From NCBI RefSeq assembly GCF_030646155.1, contig NZ_JAUTDN010000012.1, forward strand, positions 1 to 64,000: a DNA stretch of 64,000 nucleotides, read 5' to 3'. Of the stretch, positions 17,300-26,576 are shown piece after piece. The notes under the pieces were generated by a model. That model did no database searches, was not told the origin of the DNA, and was given only the letters and a program-made list of their open reading frames with translations. The position numbers were made by a program, and so were the translations under genes. The DNA is from Conexibacter sp. CPCC 205762. GTDB lineage: Bacteria; Actinomycetota; Thermoleophilia; Solirubrobacterales; Solirubrobacteraceae. Every line of letters starts with the position of its first letter. Position 1 is the stretch's first letter.

Positions 17300-17713
17300 C
17301 TACTCCTTGTCGGTGGCGTCGGACGTGTAGTCGCCGATCTTGTCCGCGACGTCGTCGAGCCTGTCGGGGCAGTAGACGCTCAGCACGATCAGCCCGCCGC
17401 GGATCAGGTTCGTCGAGGCGCGGATCGGCCGCTGGCCGACGAAGCTGGCGCCGTTGACGAGCTGCGCGTCGAGCTGCGCCTTCTTCAGCGCCGCGCCCGG
17501 GTCGTCGCAGACGGCGCCGCCGTCGTCGCCCAGCACGCGCGTGATCGTCTTCTTCGAGGCCGGCGCCGGCAGGCCGGCCGTCTCCAGCTTCGTGATCAGC
17601 TCCTCGGCCTTCTTGTCCGCGCGCGCGTCGGAGTGCTCGTAGCCGTAGCTGATCAGCCCGATCACGAGCAGCACGCCGAGGACGCCGACGATGACGATCC
17701 GGTGGGCTCTCAT
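17300..17713 (-). CDS. Small membrane-anchored protein of unknown function
   Basis: 137 residues: an N-terminal transmembrane or uncleaved signal segment (VIVGVLGVLLVIGLISYGY, about 6-24), then a soluble, mostly helical domain with two cysteines (VCDDPG and VYCPDRL). No family recognised. Its start overlaps the permease stop by 4 bp (ATGA) and it ends 4 bp before the dipeptidase start. Translational coupling therefore makes it part of the transport operon, perhaps as an accessory subunit facing outside. Confidence 0.7.
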   Translation of the reverse strand: MRAHRIVIVGVLGVLLVIGLISYGYEHSDARADKKAEELITKLETAGLPAPASKKTITRVLGDDGGAVCDDPGAALKKAQLDAQLVNGASFVGQRPIRASTNLIRGGLIVLSVYCPDRLDDVADKIGDYTSDATDKE

Positions 17714-19167
17714 GCCGGCGCCTCCTCGGTCTTCCAGTGCGGTCTTCGCAGCCGGTAGAGCAGCAGCGGCGGCAGCAGCCCGATCAGGCCGATGCCGAGC
17801 ACGATCAGCAGGATGTACGCCACCGTGCTGCCGTCGGCGAACTGCGACGGCGGCACGAAGCCGATCGCGAAGGCGGCGATCGAGGAGAGGAAGCCGACGA
17901 CGCACAGCAGCGGCAGCATCGGCGCGCGGTAGCCGCGCGGGTGGTCGGGCTGGTCGCGTCGCAGCCGTATCGCCGCGACGAACATCAGCAGGTAGACGAT
18001 CAGGTAGACCTGCGTCGTCATCACCGACAGGATCCAGTAGGCGCTGGAGACGTTCGGGATGAACGCGTACAGCAGCGCGATCACGGTCGTGACGGCGCCC
18101 TGCGTCACGAGGATGTTGACCTGGATGCCCTGTCTGTTGAGTCTCTGGAAGAACGGCGGCAGGTAGCCGTTCTGCTTGCCGATCAGCAGCAGCCCCTTCG
18201 ACGGGCCGGCGAGCCAGCCGAGCATGCCGCCGGTCGCCGCGCAGACGAGCGCGATCGCGATCACCGGGACGAGGAACGAGACGCCGAAGTGGCCGAAGAA
18301 CTCGCTGAACGCCTGCATGATCCCGGCCGTCAGCGAGACGCTGTCGGAGGGGACGACCCAGGAGACGGCGAGCGCCGGCAGGATGAAGATCAGCAGCACG
18401 AGCCCGATCGCGAGGAACATCGCACGCGGGAACTCGCTGCCCGGCTCTCTCAGGTCGGAGACGTGGACGGCGTTCATCTCCATCCCCGAGTAGGAGAGGA
18501 AGTTGTTGACGATCAGCACGAGGCTGGCGATGCCGGTCCACGCCGGCAGCAGGTGGCCGGCGTCCATCGGCGCCGAGGAGGCGTTGCCCTGGAACAGGTA
18601 GACGACGCCCATCGCGACGAGCAGCACGCCCGGGATCAGCGTGCCGATGACGAGGCCGCTGGAGGCGAGCTTGGCGATCTCGTCCATGCCGCGGGCGGAG
18701 ACGAAGACGCCCGACCAGAAGACGATCACGATGATCGCGCCGGTCCAGACGCCGGAGGAGGCGAGGCTCGGGTCGATCACGTACGCGAGCGTGCTGGCGA
18801 CGTAGGCGAGCAGCGTCGGGTAGTAGAAGATCGTCATCGCGAACTGGCACCAGACCGCGAGCAGGCCCATCGGACCGGACAGGCCCTCGCTGACCCAGCG
18901 GTAGACGCCGCCGGACCAGCCGGAGGCCAGCTCGGCCGCGACGAGCGCCTGCGGCAGCAGGAAGAGGATCGCGGGGACGACGTAGAGGAAGACGCAGGCG
19001 AGGCCGTAGACCGCCATCGTCGGCGCGCTGCGCAGGCTCGCGACCGAGCCGGTCGTCATGAACGCCAGCGCCAGCCACGAGATCCACTGCCGTCTCGGAA
19101 TCGAGACCGCGCCGACCGGCGCCGTCACCGCGCGCGGCAGCGGCGCGTCTGCGGGGACGTCGCTCAT
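17710..19167 (-). CDS. APC-family amino-acid permease (glutamate:GABA antiporter-like)
   Basis: 485 residues. The start at ATG 19167 is chosen because GGGAGGTG lies just upstream; a longer frame from 19212 exists. About twelve hydrophobic segments are visible. The order of features (PRRQWISWLALAFMTTGSVASLR, then a Glu-containing AAELASGWSGGVYRWVSEGL, and GGMLGWLAGPSKGLL) is that of the GadC/YjeM-like APC branch. Substrate is unproven; the co-transcribed M20 dipeptidase suggests amino acids or a small peptide. First gene of a three-gene operon with a candidate operator upstream. Confidence 0.88.
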   Translation of the reverse strand: MSDVPADAPLPRAVTAPVGAVSIPRRQWISWLALAFMTTGSVASLRSAPTMAVYGLACVFLYVVPAILFLLPQALVAAELASGWSGGVYRWVSEGLSGPMGLLAVWCQFAMTIFYYPTLLAYVASTLAYVIDPSLASSGVWTGAIIVIVFWSGVFVSARGMDEIAKLASSGLVIGTLIPGVLLVAMGVVYLFQGNASSAPMDAGHLLPAWTGIASLVLIVNNFLSYSGMEMNAVHVSDLREPGSEFPRAMFLAIGLVLLIFILPALAVSWVVPSDSVSLTAGIMQAFSEFFGHFGVSFLVPVIAIALVCAATGGMLGWLAGPSKGLLLIGKQNGYLPPFFQRLNRQGIQVNILVTQGAVTTVIALLYAFIPNVSSAYWILSVMTTQVYLIVYLLMFVAAIRLRRDQPDHPRGYRAPMLPLLCVVGFLSSIAAFAIGFVPPSQFADGSTVAYILLIVLGIGLIGLLPPLLLYRLRRPHWKTEEAPA

Positions 19168-19207
19168 TCCTGCACCTCCCGATCGCTCGTCATCGGGCGC
19201 GATGCTC

Positions 19208-19248
19208 CTCACCCGCCGGGTGAGCGCGCCTCATCCGCGGCGGGTGAG
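19208..19248. promoter_or_regulatory. GGGTGAG inverted plus direct repeats upstream of the permease operon
   Basis: CTCACCC (19208-19214) and GGGTGAG (19218-19224) form a perfect 7-bp inverted repeat. A second cgggtgagcg copy at 19241-19250 repeats the one at 19217-19226. Three half-sites of one motif 40-80 bp upstream of the permease start look like a regulator-binding array. No cognate regulator gene is adjacent except the oxyR homologue. Confidence 0.4.
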
Positions 19249-19265
19249 CGGATGCGCGGCATGAA

Positions 19266-19308
19266 CCCCGTGAAGTAACTGGTCCCACAGACCCGAAACT
19301 TCACGGGG
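19266..19308 (-). terminator. Terminator hairpin downstream of oxyR
   Basis: A perfect 11-bp inverted repeat (ccccgtgaagt at 19266-19276, acttcacgggg at 19298-19308) with a 21-nt loop lies 6 bp beyond the oxyR stop. It would insulate oxyR from the permease operon transcribed in the same direction. A protein-binding site is an alternative. Confidence 0.5.
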
Positions 19309-19314
19309 ATCGGC

Positions 19315-20274
19315 TCAGGCGGCGACGCGGACCGGCAGCCGCGCGCGTCTGACGGCGGCGCGGATCATGCCCGCCAGCCGCTCCCACTCCTGCGCGCGAG
19401 CGGTTCCGCCGGCGCGGAAGACGAGGCCGATCCGGCGGCCGGGCGGCGGCTCGCCGGCGAAGCGGGCGGTCGCGACGCGCGTGCGGCGCGTCTCGACCCG
19501 CTGCGCGCTCGCCGGCAGCACGGTGATGCCGAGTCCGCCGGCGACGAGCTGGACGATCGTCGGCAGCGAGACGGCGCGCTCCTCCTCGGGCGTTCCCGCG
19601 CCGCAGAGCGCGAGCGTCTGGTCGCGCAGGCAGTGGCCGGGCTCCAGCAGCAGCAGGCCGGCGCTGCCGACCGCCTCCGGCGCGAGGTCGGCTCTGCCGG
19701 CCCACGGGTGGCCGGCCGGCACGACCACGACGAACTCCTCGTCGTACAGCGCCAGCTCGCCGAGCCCCTCCTCGGCGAGCGGCAGCGCCAGCACCGCCGC
19801 GTCGAGGTCGCCGCCGCGCAGCGCGCCGAGCAGCGTCTCGGTCTGGTCCTCGCGCACGTGCAGCTCCAGCTCCGGCGCCTCGTCGCCGAGGCGCGCGAGC
19901 AGGGCCGGCAGCAGGTAGGGGGCGACGGTCGGTATGAGGCCGAGCCGCAGCGGGCCGGCGAGCAGCCCGCCGAGGCCGCTGGCGGCGATCTCGAAGGCGT
20001 CGGCGGCGGTGACGGCGGCCTGCGCGTGCGCGAGCAGGCGGCGCCCCTCGGGCGTCACGACGATCCGCCGCGGGCCGCGCTCGACCAGCCGCGCGCCGAC
20101 GCTCGCCTCCAGCGCCGCGAACGCCTCCGAGAGGGTCGACTGGCCGATCCCGAGCCGTCTCGCGGCGGCACCGAAGTGACGCATCTCACAGAGCGCGACG
20201 AAGGCGCGAAGCTGCGCCAGCGTCGGGGTCGATCGCCCGCTACGACGGGCAGGAGGGGCGACCTGATCGGACAT
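19315..20274 (-). CDS. oxyR: OxyR-like LysR-family peroxide sensor
   Basis: 319 residues from the ATG at 20274 (MSDQVAPP); a longer in-frame start at 20325 would run into the promoter. The N-terminal LysR helix-turn-helix is at about 18-76 (MRHFGAAARRLGIGQSTLSEAF). The substrate-binding domain contains GHCLRDQTLALC with cysteines about residues 215 and 224, nine apart as in E. coli OxyR Cys199/Cys208. That pair forms a disulfide on peroxide exposure. It is divergent from ahpC-ahpD, the standard OxyR target arrangement in actinobacteria. Confidence 0.93.
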   Translation of the reverse strand: MSDQVAPPARRSGRSTPTLAQLRAFVALCEMRHFGAAARRLGIGQSTLSEAFAALEASVGARLVERGPRRIVVTPEGRRLLAHAQAAVTAADAFEIAASGLGGLLAGPLRLGLIPTVAPYLLPALLARLGDEAPELELHVREDQTETLLGALRGGDLDAAVLALPLAEEGLGELALYDEEFVVVVPAGHPWAGRADLAPEAVGSAGLLLLEPGHCLRDQTLALCGAGTPEEERAVSLPTIVQLVAGGLGITVLPASAQRVETRRTRVATARFAGEPPPGRRIGLVFRAGGTARAQEWERLAGMIRAAVRRARLPVRVAA

Positions 20275-20404
20275 CCCGATCACCCTACGACGGCGGAGGC
20301 GATTTCGTCTTCCGCAGTTCCCCACATACCGTTCCCGCCCTTCGTCGGTGAGGCTTTCCCGACGGATGCGTTCCCTTGTTTCACGAGACCAGTTGGAGAC
20401 TCAC
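20275..20404. promoter_or_regulatory. oxyR-ahpC divergent control region
   Basis: This 130-bp gap is less GC-rich than its surroundings and should carry both promoters and the OxyR site. A 6-bp inverted repeat cgtcgg-N10-ccgacg (20343-20348 and 20359-20364) is the only clear symmetry. A TTGGAG Shine-Dalgarno precedes ahpC. I could not place a full four-box OxyR consensus. Confidence 0.45.
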
Positions 20405-20989
20405 ATGCTGACGATCGGTGACCAGTTCCCCGCGTACGAGCTGACCGCTGTCATCCCCGGCGACCTCGGCGGCGTCGACGCGAAGCAGCCGGAGGACTAC
20501 TTCACGACCGTCAGCAGCAGCGCGACCGGCGAGGACCGCTGGCGCGTCGTCTTCTTCTGGCCGAAGGACTTCACCTTCGTCTGCCCGACCGAGATCGCCG
20601 CCTTCGGCCGCCTCGCGGAGGAGTTCGACGACCGCGACACCGACGTGCTCGGCGTCTCGACCGACTCCGAGTTCGTCCACTACGCGTGGCGCCGCGACCA
20701 CGAGGACCTGCTCGACCTGCCGATCCCGATGGCGTCGGACCTCAAGCGCGAGCTGGTCGCGCAGCTGGGGATCCTCAACGGCGAGGGCGTCGCCGACCGC
20801 GCGACCTTCCTGATCGACCCGAACAACGAGATCCAGTTCGCGATGGTCACGGCCGGCTCGGTCGGCCGCAACGTCGACGAGGTGCTGCGCGTGCTCGACG
20901 CGCTCCAGAGCGACGAGCTGTGCGCCTGCAACTGGAAGAAGGGCGAGGCGACGATCGACGCCGGCGCGCTGATGGCCGGCGCCGCCTGA
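20405..20989 (+). CDS. ahpC: Alkyl hydroperoxide reductase AhpC (2-Cys peroxiredoxin)
   Basis: 194 residues starting at the ATG preceded by TTGGAG; longer in-frame starts upstream do not match the family. Peroxidatic Cys60 lies in DFTFVCPTE. Resolving-region cysteines lie in [10 protein letters not shown] (C173, C175), the CxC pattern of the mycobacterial enzyme, which is reduced by AhpD rather than by AhpF. It detoxifies hydrogen peroxide, organic peroxides and peroxynitrite in the cytosol. ahpD follows after 2 bp, so the two are co-translated. Contains no AGA arginine codon by my reading, unlike exported genes nearby. Confidence 0.97.
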   Translation: MLTIGDQFPAYELTAVIPGDLGGVDAKQPEDYFTTVSSSATGEDRWRVVFFWPKDFTFVCPTEIAAFGRLAEEFDDRDTDVLGVSTDSEFVHYAWRRDHEDLLDLPIPMASDLKRELVAQLGILNGEGVADRATFLIDPNNEIQFAMVTAGSVGRNVDEVLRVLDALQSDELCACNWKKGEATIDAGALMAGAA

Positions 20990-20991
20990 GC

Positions 20992-21537
20992 ATGGCGCTC
21001 GAGACGCTGCGCGGCGCGCTGCCGCCGTACGCCAAGGACCTCAAGCTCAACCTCGGCTCCGTCACCTCCAGCAGCTCGATGAGCGAGCAGCAGCTGTGGG
21101 GCACGGTGCTCGCCTGCGCCGCCGCGACGCGCTCGCAGCGGACGCTGCGCGAGCTGGCCGAGGAGGCGCAGGAGCACCTCACCGACGAGGCCTACGAGGC
21201 GGCGCTGGGCGCCGCCTCGATCATGGGCATGAACAACGTCTTCTACCGCGCCAAGCACCTGCTGCACGGCGCCTACGACGACCTGCGCGCCTCGCTGCGG
21301 ATGCAGATCATCGGCAAGCCGGGCGTCGACAGAGCCGACTTCGAGCTGTGGTCGCTGGCGGTCTCCTCGATCAACGGCTGCGGCGCCTGCCTCGAGTCGC
21401 ACGAGGCGGTGCTGCGCGAGGCCGGCGTCGCGCGCGAGCAGATCTTCGACGCGCTGCGCGTCGCGGCGGTCATCGCCGGCGTCGCGCAGGCGGTCGAGAT
21501 CGACGTCGCGCTCGGCGCCGAGGCGACGCTCTCCTGA
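20992..21537 (+). CDS. ahpD: Alkylhydroperoxidase AhpD (thiol reductant of AhpC)
   Basis: 181 residues. The CxxC-H catalytic site is in [10 protein letters not shown] (C130, C133, H137) with Glu118 in FELWSL; these positions coincide with those of Mycobacterium tuberculosis AhpD. It passes electrons from a lipoyl-protein system to AhpC and has weak peroxidase activity of its own. It forms an operon with ahpC and ends 15 bp before the stop of the converging exported-protein gene. Confidence 0.96.
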   Translation: MALETLRGALPPYAKDLKLNLGSVTSSSSMSEQQLWGTVLACAAATRSQRTLRELAEEAQEHLTDEAYEAALGAASIMGMNNVFYRAKHLLHGAYDDLRASLRMQIIGKPGVDRADFELWSLAVSSINGCGACLESHEAVLREAGVAREQIFDALRVAAVIAGVAQAVEIDVALGAEATLS

Positions 21538-21552
21538 GCGGCCGCGCGCGCC

Positions 21553-22908
21553 TCAGCGCACCTTGACGGTGGTACGCGCGCTGGCCTTGCCGGCGCGCAC
21601 CGTCAGCGTCAGCCTTCTGCCGCGCAGCCTGCCGGCGGCACGGGCGCCGAGCTTGCCGAGCCTGACCGTCACGACGCCGGCTCTGCGCGCTCTCGCGCTG
21701 CCGTGGGCGACGGTCCTCCTGCCGAGCGTCAGCGTCACGGCGACGCTGCCGGCGGTCGAGCTGCGGACCTTGATCGCGAGGCCTCTGCGCAGCGCGGCGA
21801 CGGTCGGGCGCGGGGTCGCGGCGAGGCGGATCGTCGCTCTCGTGCTCCCGCCTCTGCCGTCGTCTCTCGCTCTCGGCGTGACTCTCGGCGTCTCTCTGGG
21901 CGTCTCTCTCGGGACCTCTCTCGGCGGTGCGACCCAGCGCGCTGCCGCCGGATCGGCCGGGCCCCAGTCGGGCTCGCTGCCGCCGGCAGCGAAGACGACC
22001 GATTCGCCGGTCGTCTGGCACAGGTCGGGCCCGAAGGCGGCGAAGCGCAGCAGCTCGATGCCGTTGCTCGTCTCGGCCGCGAGGCCGCTGCCGTCGGGCG
22101 ACCAGCTCGGGTCGCCGTAGCGCTCGTCGGCCGGCGTGATCTCGCAGGCGAGCGACGGCTGCGGCGGCGGCAGCTGGGTGCGCACGTCGCCGTTGACGGC
22201 GAACAGCGCGATCGTCTTGTTCGTGCCGTAGGAGAAGGTCGCCGCGAGCCGCTTACCGTCGCGCGAGACCTCGCCGTCGCCCATGTCCTCGTTCGGCGTC
22301 ACCCACGGCACCTGCGAGTAGTCGCCGGGGCCGAGGTCGTCGATCGAGATCTGGCTGCCGAAGCCGCCGAAGACGAGCGTCCGCTCGTTCGTGACCCACT
22401 CGGGGTCGGAGACGCTGAACTGGTTGCCCCAGTCGTCGATCGGCGTCGCCTCGGTGACGTCCGCGCGCGTGTAGAAGGTCGACCGCTGCAGCGAGCAGCT
22501 GACGCCGGGCGGGCAGGAGTCGGCGACGTAGGCGTAGGCGATCTTGCTGCCGTCGGGCGAGAACGACAGCTGCACCGGGCGCGCCGCGAAGGTGCCGCCG
22601 TTGGCGGTCTTCGCGGACGGGGTCGCGATCGTCCGCAGCGGCTGGCCGTCGCGCGCCATCACGACGATCGGGCCGGTCCCCTGGACGGCGGCGATCGTGC
22701 CGTCGTCGGCCTGCGTCGGCGAGTGCCAGCTGCCGCCGTCGGTCAGCTGCACGCGGCCGCTGCCGTCGGGCCGGCCCGACCAGACGTTGCCCTGGTCGAC
22801 GTAGACGATCGAGTCGGCGACGGCCGTCGCCGACAGCGCGAGCACGGCGGCGCCGGCCAGCAGCGCGGTGGTCCGCGCAAGGCGGCGCGGTCTGTGGTTT
22901 GGCGTCAT
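21553..22908 (-). CDS. Exported TolB/PD40-like beta-propeller protein with basic C-terminal domain
   Basis: 451 residues. Sec signal peptide 1-31 (LALSATAVA-DS). WD40/PD40-like blades are visible: VQLSFSPDGSKIAYAYV, DGEVSRDGKRLAATFSYG and DPSWSPDGSGLAAETSNG. A short linker with PRETPRETPRVTPR leads to a basic, Val/Thr-rich tail (about 355-451) ending SARTTVKVR, similar to the tails of the other exported proteins. It may bind extracellular polymers or be a surface propeller. No catalytic residues recognised. It is divergent from the phosphodiester-glycosidase pair and may share its control region. AGA is common. Confidence 0.8.
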   Translation of the reverse strand: MTPNHRPRRLARTTALLAGAAVLALSATAVADSIVYVDQGNVWSGRPDGSGRVQLTDGGSWHSPTQADDGTIAAVQGTGPIVVMARDGQPLRTIATPSAKTANGGTFAARPVQLSFSPDGSKIAYAYVADSCPPGVSCSLQRSTFYTRADVTEATPIDDWGNQFSVSDPEWVTNERTLVFGGFGSQISIDDLGPGDYSQVPWVTPNEDMGDGEVSRDGKRLAATFSYGTNKTIALFAVNGDVRTQLPPPQPSLACEITPADERYGDPSWSPDGSGLAAETSNGIELLRFAAFGPDLCQTTGESVVFAAGGSEPDWGPADPAAARWVAPPREVPRETPRETPRVTPRARDDGRGGSTRATIRLAATPRPTVAALRRGLAIKVRSSTAGSVAVTLTLGRRTVAHGSARARRAGVVTVRLGKLGARAAGRLRGRRLTLTVRAGKASARTTVKVR

Positions 22909-23150
22909 GGATCGATCGTCCCGGCGCGAGCAGCCGCGGGCATCGGGGAGGTCCCTGACCGATCCCGCAGTCCACCCGAACGGCGTTGATCAGCGAGAGA
23001 GTGCATTCACCAAGTGATCTCACTTTGAACACAGTTGTGACTGAACGATTCCGATTCGGTAACGCCTCCTTCACAGACACAGTCACTGCCGTGTCGATAC
23101 TCCGCATCCTTCACCCGTCGGGGGTCGAATGAATTAAGGAGCAACACCAA
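22909..23150. promoter_or_regulatory. Divergent control region with multiple TTCAC/GTGA motifs
   Basis: 242 bp between two exported-protein genes, noticeably AT-richer than coding sequence. It contains TTCAC (23006-23010), GTGAT (23014), TTGAA (23025), GTGAC (23037), TTCAC (23070) and GTCAC (23082). Two of the spacings are 11-12 bp, a looser version of the pattern seen upstream of the metallophosphoesterase. AAGGAG at 23136-23141 is the ribosome-binding site for the rightward gene (start 23151). Confidence 0.45.
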
Positions 23151-26100
23151 ATGGCAGAGGCCCGGCCTCACCGCCCGTTCGCATTCGCACGGGCGCCTCG
23201 TCGTGCCCGTGGACTGGTCATCGGGACCGTCTCGTTCGGACTCGTCGCGCTGACGGCGGCGCCGTCCGCGCTCGCGACCCCGCTGAGCGCGTCCGAGACG
23301 ACCGAGCAGCTCGCGCCGGGCATCGTCCTGCGCACGCTCAGACCGCTGACCTCGGCCGGCTTCGTCTCCGCCGACGTGCTCGAGGTGAGAATGGGCAGCG
23401 GCGGCGCGCGGCTCGGCTTCCTGACGCAGCCGACGACGACCTTCTCGGTCTCCGGCATCAGCACCGCGCCGAGCGCGCTCGCCAGAAGCGCCGGCGCGAT
23501 CGGCGCCGTCAACGGCGACGCGTACGACAACGGCAACACCTTCGCGCCCAACCACGCGCAGATCCTCGGCGGCGCGCTGACGACCTCCGGCCCGCCCAGC
23601 GAGACGCGCGCCTGGCCGACGATCGGCGTCAGCAGAGCCGGCCTCGGCCTGCTCGACCTGCTCACCTTCGGCGGCACGGTCACGCGCACCGACGCGACCA
23701 GCGCGAGAACGTCGCTCAGACTCGACGCCGTCAATCAGCACAACGGCTACACCTCCGACGACGTCGCCGTCTTCACCGACCACTGGGGCGCCGCCACGCG
23801 CAACCGCCTCGGCGGCTCCAACCCGGTCGAGGTGCGCGTCGGCAGCGACGGCAGGGTGATCAGCGTCACCAGCGGCACGCCCGGCACGGGCGCCGTCGCC
23901 GCGGGCGAGTTCTACCTCGTCGGCCGCGAGGCCGGCGGCACCGCGCTGCAGCAGTTCCAGGTCGGCGACAGCGTCGAGCTGACCTACGCGCTCAGAAACG
24001 CCGACGGCCTCACGCCCGACTTCGACTTCGCGCTCGGCGCCCACAACTCGAACGCGCCGCTCGTCCGCAACGGCGTCGTGACCGCCGCCGACGACGGCGC
24101 CGGCGCCGCCAACCGCACCTCGGTCGGCTTCTCCGCCGACGGCAGAACGGCCTACCTCGCCGCCGTCCGCACCGCGAACCTGCCCGACCTCGGCGTCTTC
24201 ATGCAGTCGCTCGGAGCGGCCAGCGCCGTCAACCTCGGCGGCGGCGGCTCGACGACCCTCTCGGCCCGCACCGCCGGCGCCGCCAACGTCACCGTCCGCA
24301 CCGGCAGCGAGCGCAACGAGAACGGCGCGGTCGGCGTCTTCACCGCGAGCGGCGACGGCACCGCCAGAAACCTCCTGATCAGACCGGCCGGCAGCGCGCG
24401 GCCGCGCGTCTTCGCCGGCGGCCGCCTGCCGCTGACGGCGACCCCGCTCGACGCCGGCTGGGGCCCGGCGACGCTGAGCACGCAGGTCAGCTGGTCGGCC
24501 TCGGCCGGCAGCGTCGACGCCAGCGGCGTCTTCACCGCGCCCGCCGACGGCGGCGACGTGACGCTGAGCGCGAGCGCCGGCAGCGGCGTCAGCGGCAGCG
24601 CGACGATCAAGGTGCTGCCGAAGCTGCAGCGGATCACCGCCTCGCAGGCGAGCTACTCCTTCATCGGCACCTCCTCGGACCCGACCTTCGTGTCGCTGAC
24701 CGGCCGCGACGCCGAGGGCTACGGCGCCCCGGTCGACGCCGCCACGACGGCGCTCGACTACGACAGAGCGATCGTCGACGTCGCGGTCCAGTCCGACGGC
24801 CGCCTGAAGATCACGCCGAAGGCGACCGGCTCGACCGTCCTGTGGGCGAAGCTCGGCGACGCCGCCGTCAGCGTCGCGCTGCTGGTCGGCTCGGGCGAGC
24901 TGCCGACGGTGATCCCGCCGGCCGAGCTGCCCGACCGGATGGTCGCGACCGACGGCAACGCGACGCTGCAGCAGTGGAGCTTCGCCGCGCTCGCCAACAG
25001 CGGCATCGCCGCCGGCGGCGACGCGGGCGCGCAGGCCGCGACGCGCGCCGTCAAGGCCGCCCGCGCCGCGGGCGCCGACCTCGTGCTGCTGTCCGGCGTG
25101 ACCGCGGGCGCCAGCGGCCAGGCCGCCGCCGCGCGCAGCGCGCTGGAGGCCGCCGGCTGCGACGTGATCGGCGACGGCGAGTCGGTCCCGGCCGGCGCGC
25201 CGAGCGGCGGCACCGTCCCGTGCGTCGCGACGGCCGGCATCGCCGACCGCGTCGGCGGCTCGCTGAGCGAGTGGGGCGCCGGCTTCGGGGCGGCCTGGCG
25301 CGGCTTCGACCACCGCGGCGTCCGCTTCGTCCTGCTCGACTCCTCCGCGACCCAGCTGCGCGCCACGAGCGCCCAGCTGCGCGCGCTCGCGACCGCGCTC
25401 GACGGGGCCGAGACCGACAGCTCGATCCACGCCGTCGTCGTGCTGACGACGCGCCCGACGACCGACCCGCTCGGCGACACCAGCCGCGCGCTCACCGACG
25501 CCAACGAGGTCGCGCTGCTGCGCACCCTGCTGCGCGGCTTCCACGACCGCTCGCACAAGGGCGTGACGCTGATCGACGGCGAGTCGCGGATCGCGAGCGT
25601 CCGTCGTGACGAGGGCGTCGCCGAGTTCGGCCTGCCGACCGTCGCCGGCGAGCCGCGCGGCGACGTCGCGGCCGGCGGCTTCAGCGGCTGGACCCGCTTC
25701 ACCGTCGACACCGAGGCCTCCGACGCCGGCCTCGACACGATCGGCGCCGACGTCCGCCCGTTCGCCTCGCAGGTCGCGGTCGACGCCGCCGACGAGGTGC
25801 TGGTCGACGAGGCCGTCGACGTCATCGCCGACGTCGAGCAGGGCTCGCGCACGGTGCCGCTGCGCTACCCGGCCTCGCCCCGCTGGTCGGGCTCGGCCAA
25901 CCTCGCGATCGGCTCCGGCGCGGCCGCGCTCCGCGACGCGAAGGCGGCCGGCAAGGTCGCGCTGCTGGACCCCGCCAGCGGCGAGCTGACCGGTCTCGCC
26001 GAGGGCGAGGTGACGGTCACCGCGACCGCCGACGGCGACCTCTCCGAGCAGCCGGTCGCCGGCAGCGCGACGGTCAGCGTCGTCGCGCCCGAGCAGCCGC

Positions 26101-26576
26101 AGGAGCCGGGCGGCGAGGAGCCGAACAGAGAGCAGCCCGGCGGCGAGCAGCCCGGCGGTCAGCAGCCGCTGCCCGGCGGCCAGACCCCGGTCACGAGAAC
26201 GCCCGACGTGCTGCAGCCGACGAGCCCGCTGCCGAGCGGCCCGGTCCGCACCGGCAAGGTCGCCGTCAAGGCGAGCGCGGCGAAGGCCGGCGCCGTCAGA
26301 GTGACGCTGTCGGTCGCGAAGGGCTCGACGGCCACCGCGACGGTCCAGCTGAGAGCGAAGCTGCGCGTGGGCAGGAAGACGGCGATGGTGCTCGTCGGCC
26401 GCGGCAGCGCGACGCTCGGCGACGGCGGCAGCAAGACGCTGACGCTGAAGCTCAACGCAGCCGGCAGAAAGGCGCTGAAGAAGGCCCGCAAGCTGAAGCT
26501 GCAGGTCGTCGTCTCCGCCAGAGACGCCGCCGGCAAGCTCGTCAGAACGACGAAGTCGCTCACGGTCAAGCGATGA
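23151..26576 (+). CDS. Exported phosphodiester-glycosidase (NAGPA-type) protein with degenerate metallophosphoesterase-like domain, copy 1
   Basis: 1141 residues; ATG preceded by AAGGAG. Signal segment about 20-42 (ALA-TP). The NAGPA/phosphodiester-glycosidase domain (about 50-410) shows AIGAVNGDAYDNG, EFYLVGREAGG and SAVNLGGGGSTTL. Two beta domains follow (about 420-610). A segment (about 620-880) with VRFVLLDSS, VVLTTRPTTDPLGD and GGFSGWTRFTVD resembles metallophosphoesterase domains fused to this family. However, the GD, GNH and GHxH metal ligands are absent. A PGGEQPGG linker leads to a basic tail (about 1035-1141) ending RTTKSLTVKR. It would act on phosphodiester-linked sugars outside the cell. 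Overlaps the next gene by 4 bp. AGA-rich. Confidence 0.82.
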   Translation: MAEARPHRPFAFARAPRRARGLVIGTVSFGLVALTAAPSALATPLSASETTEQLAPGIVLRTLRPLTSAGFVSADVLEVRMGSGGARLGFLTQPTTTFSVSGISTAPSALARSAGAIGAVNGDAYDNGNTFAPNHAQILGGALTTSGPPSETRAWPTIGVSRAGLGLLDLLTFGGTVTRTDATSARTSLRLDAVNQHNGYTSDDVAVFTDHWGAATRNRLGGSNPVEVRVGSDGRVISVTSGTPGTGAVAAGEFYLVGREAGGTALQQFQVGDSVELTYALRNADGLTPDFDFALGAHNSNAPLVRNGVVTAADDGAGAANRTSVGFSADGRTAYLAAVRTANLPDLGVFMQSLGAASAVNLGGGGSTTLSARTAGAANVTVRTGSERNENGAVGVFTASGDGTARNLLIRPAGSARPRVFAGGRLPLTATPLDAGWGPATLSTQVSWSASAGSVDASGVFTAPADGGDVTLSASAGSGVSGSATIKVLPKLQRITASQASYSFIGTSSDPTFVSLTGRDAEGYGAPVDAATTALDYDRAIVDVAVQSDGRLKITPKATGSTVLWAKLGDAAVSVALLVGSGELPTVIPPAELPDRMVATDGNATLQQWSFAALANSGIAAGGDAGAQAATRAVKAARAAGADLVLLSGVTAGASGQAAAARSALEAAGCDVIGDGESVPAGAPSGGTVPCVATAGIADRVGGSLSEWGAGFGAAWRGFDHRGVRFVLLDSSATQLRATSAQLRALATALDGAETDSSIHAVVVLTTRPTTDPLGDTSRALTDANEVALLRTLLRGFHDRSHKGVTLIDGESRIASVRRDEGVAEFGLPTVAGEPRGDVAAGGFSGWTRFTVDTEASDAGLDTIGADVRPFASQVAVDAADEVLVDEAVDVIADVEQGSRTVPLRYPASPRWSGSANLAIGSGAAALRDAKAAGKVALLDPASGELTGLAEGEVTVTATADGDLSEQPVAGSATVSVVAPEQPQEPGGEEPNREQPGGEQPGGQQPLPGGQTPVTRTPDVLQPTSPLPSGPVRTGKVAVKASAAKAGAVRVTLSVAKGSTATATVQLRAKLRVGRKTAMVLVGRGSATLGDGGSKTLTLKLNAAGRKALKKARKLKLQVVVSARDAAGKLVRTTKSLTVKR

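Noticed and set aside
20348-20404. N-terminal extension of AhpC
   Set aside because: The extension is not found in the family and includes promoter-like sequence; the ATG at 20405 has a Shine-Dalgarno.
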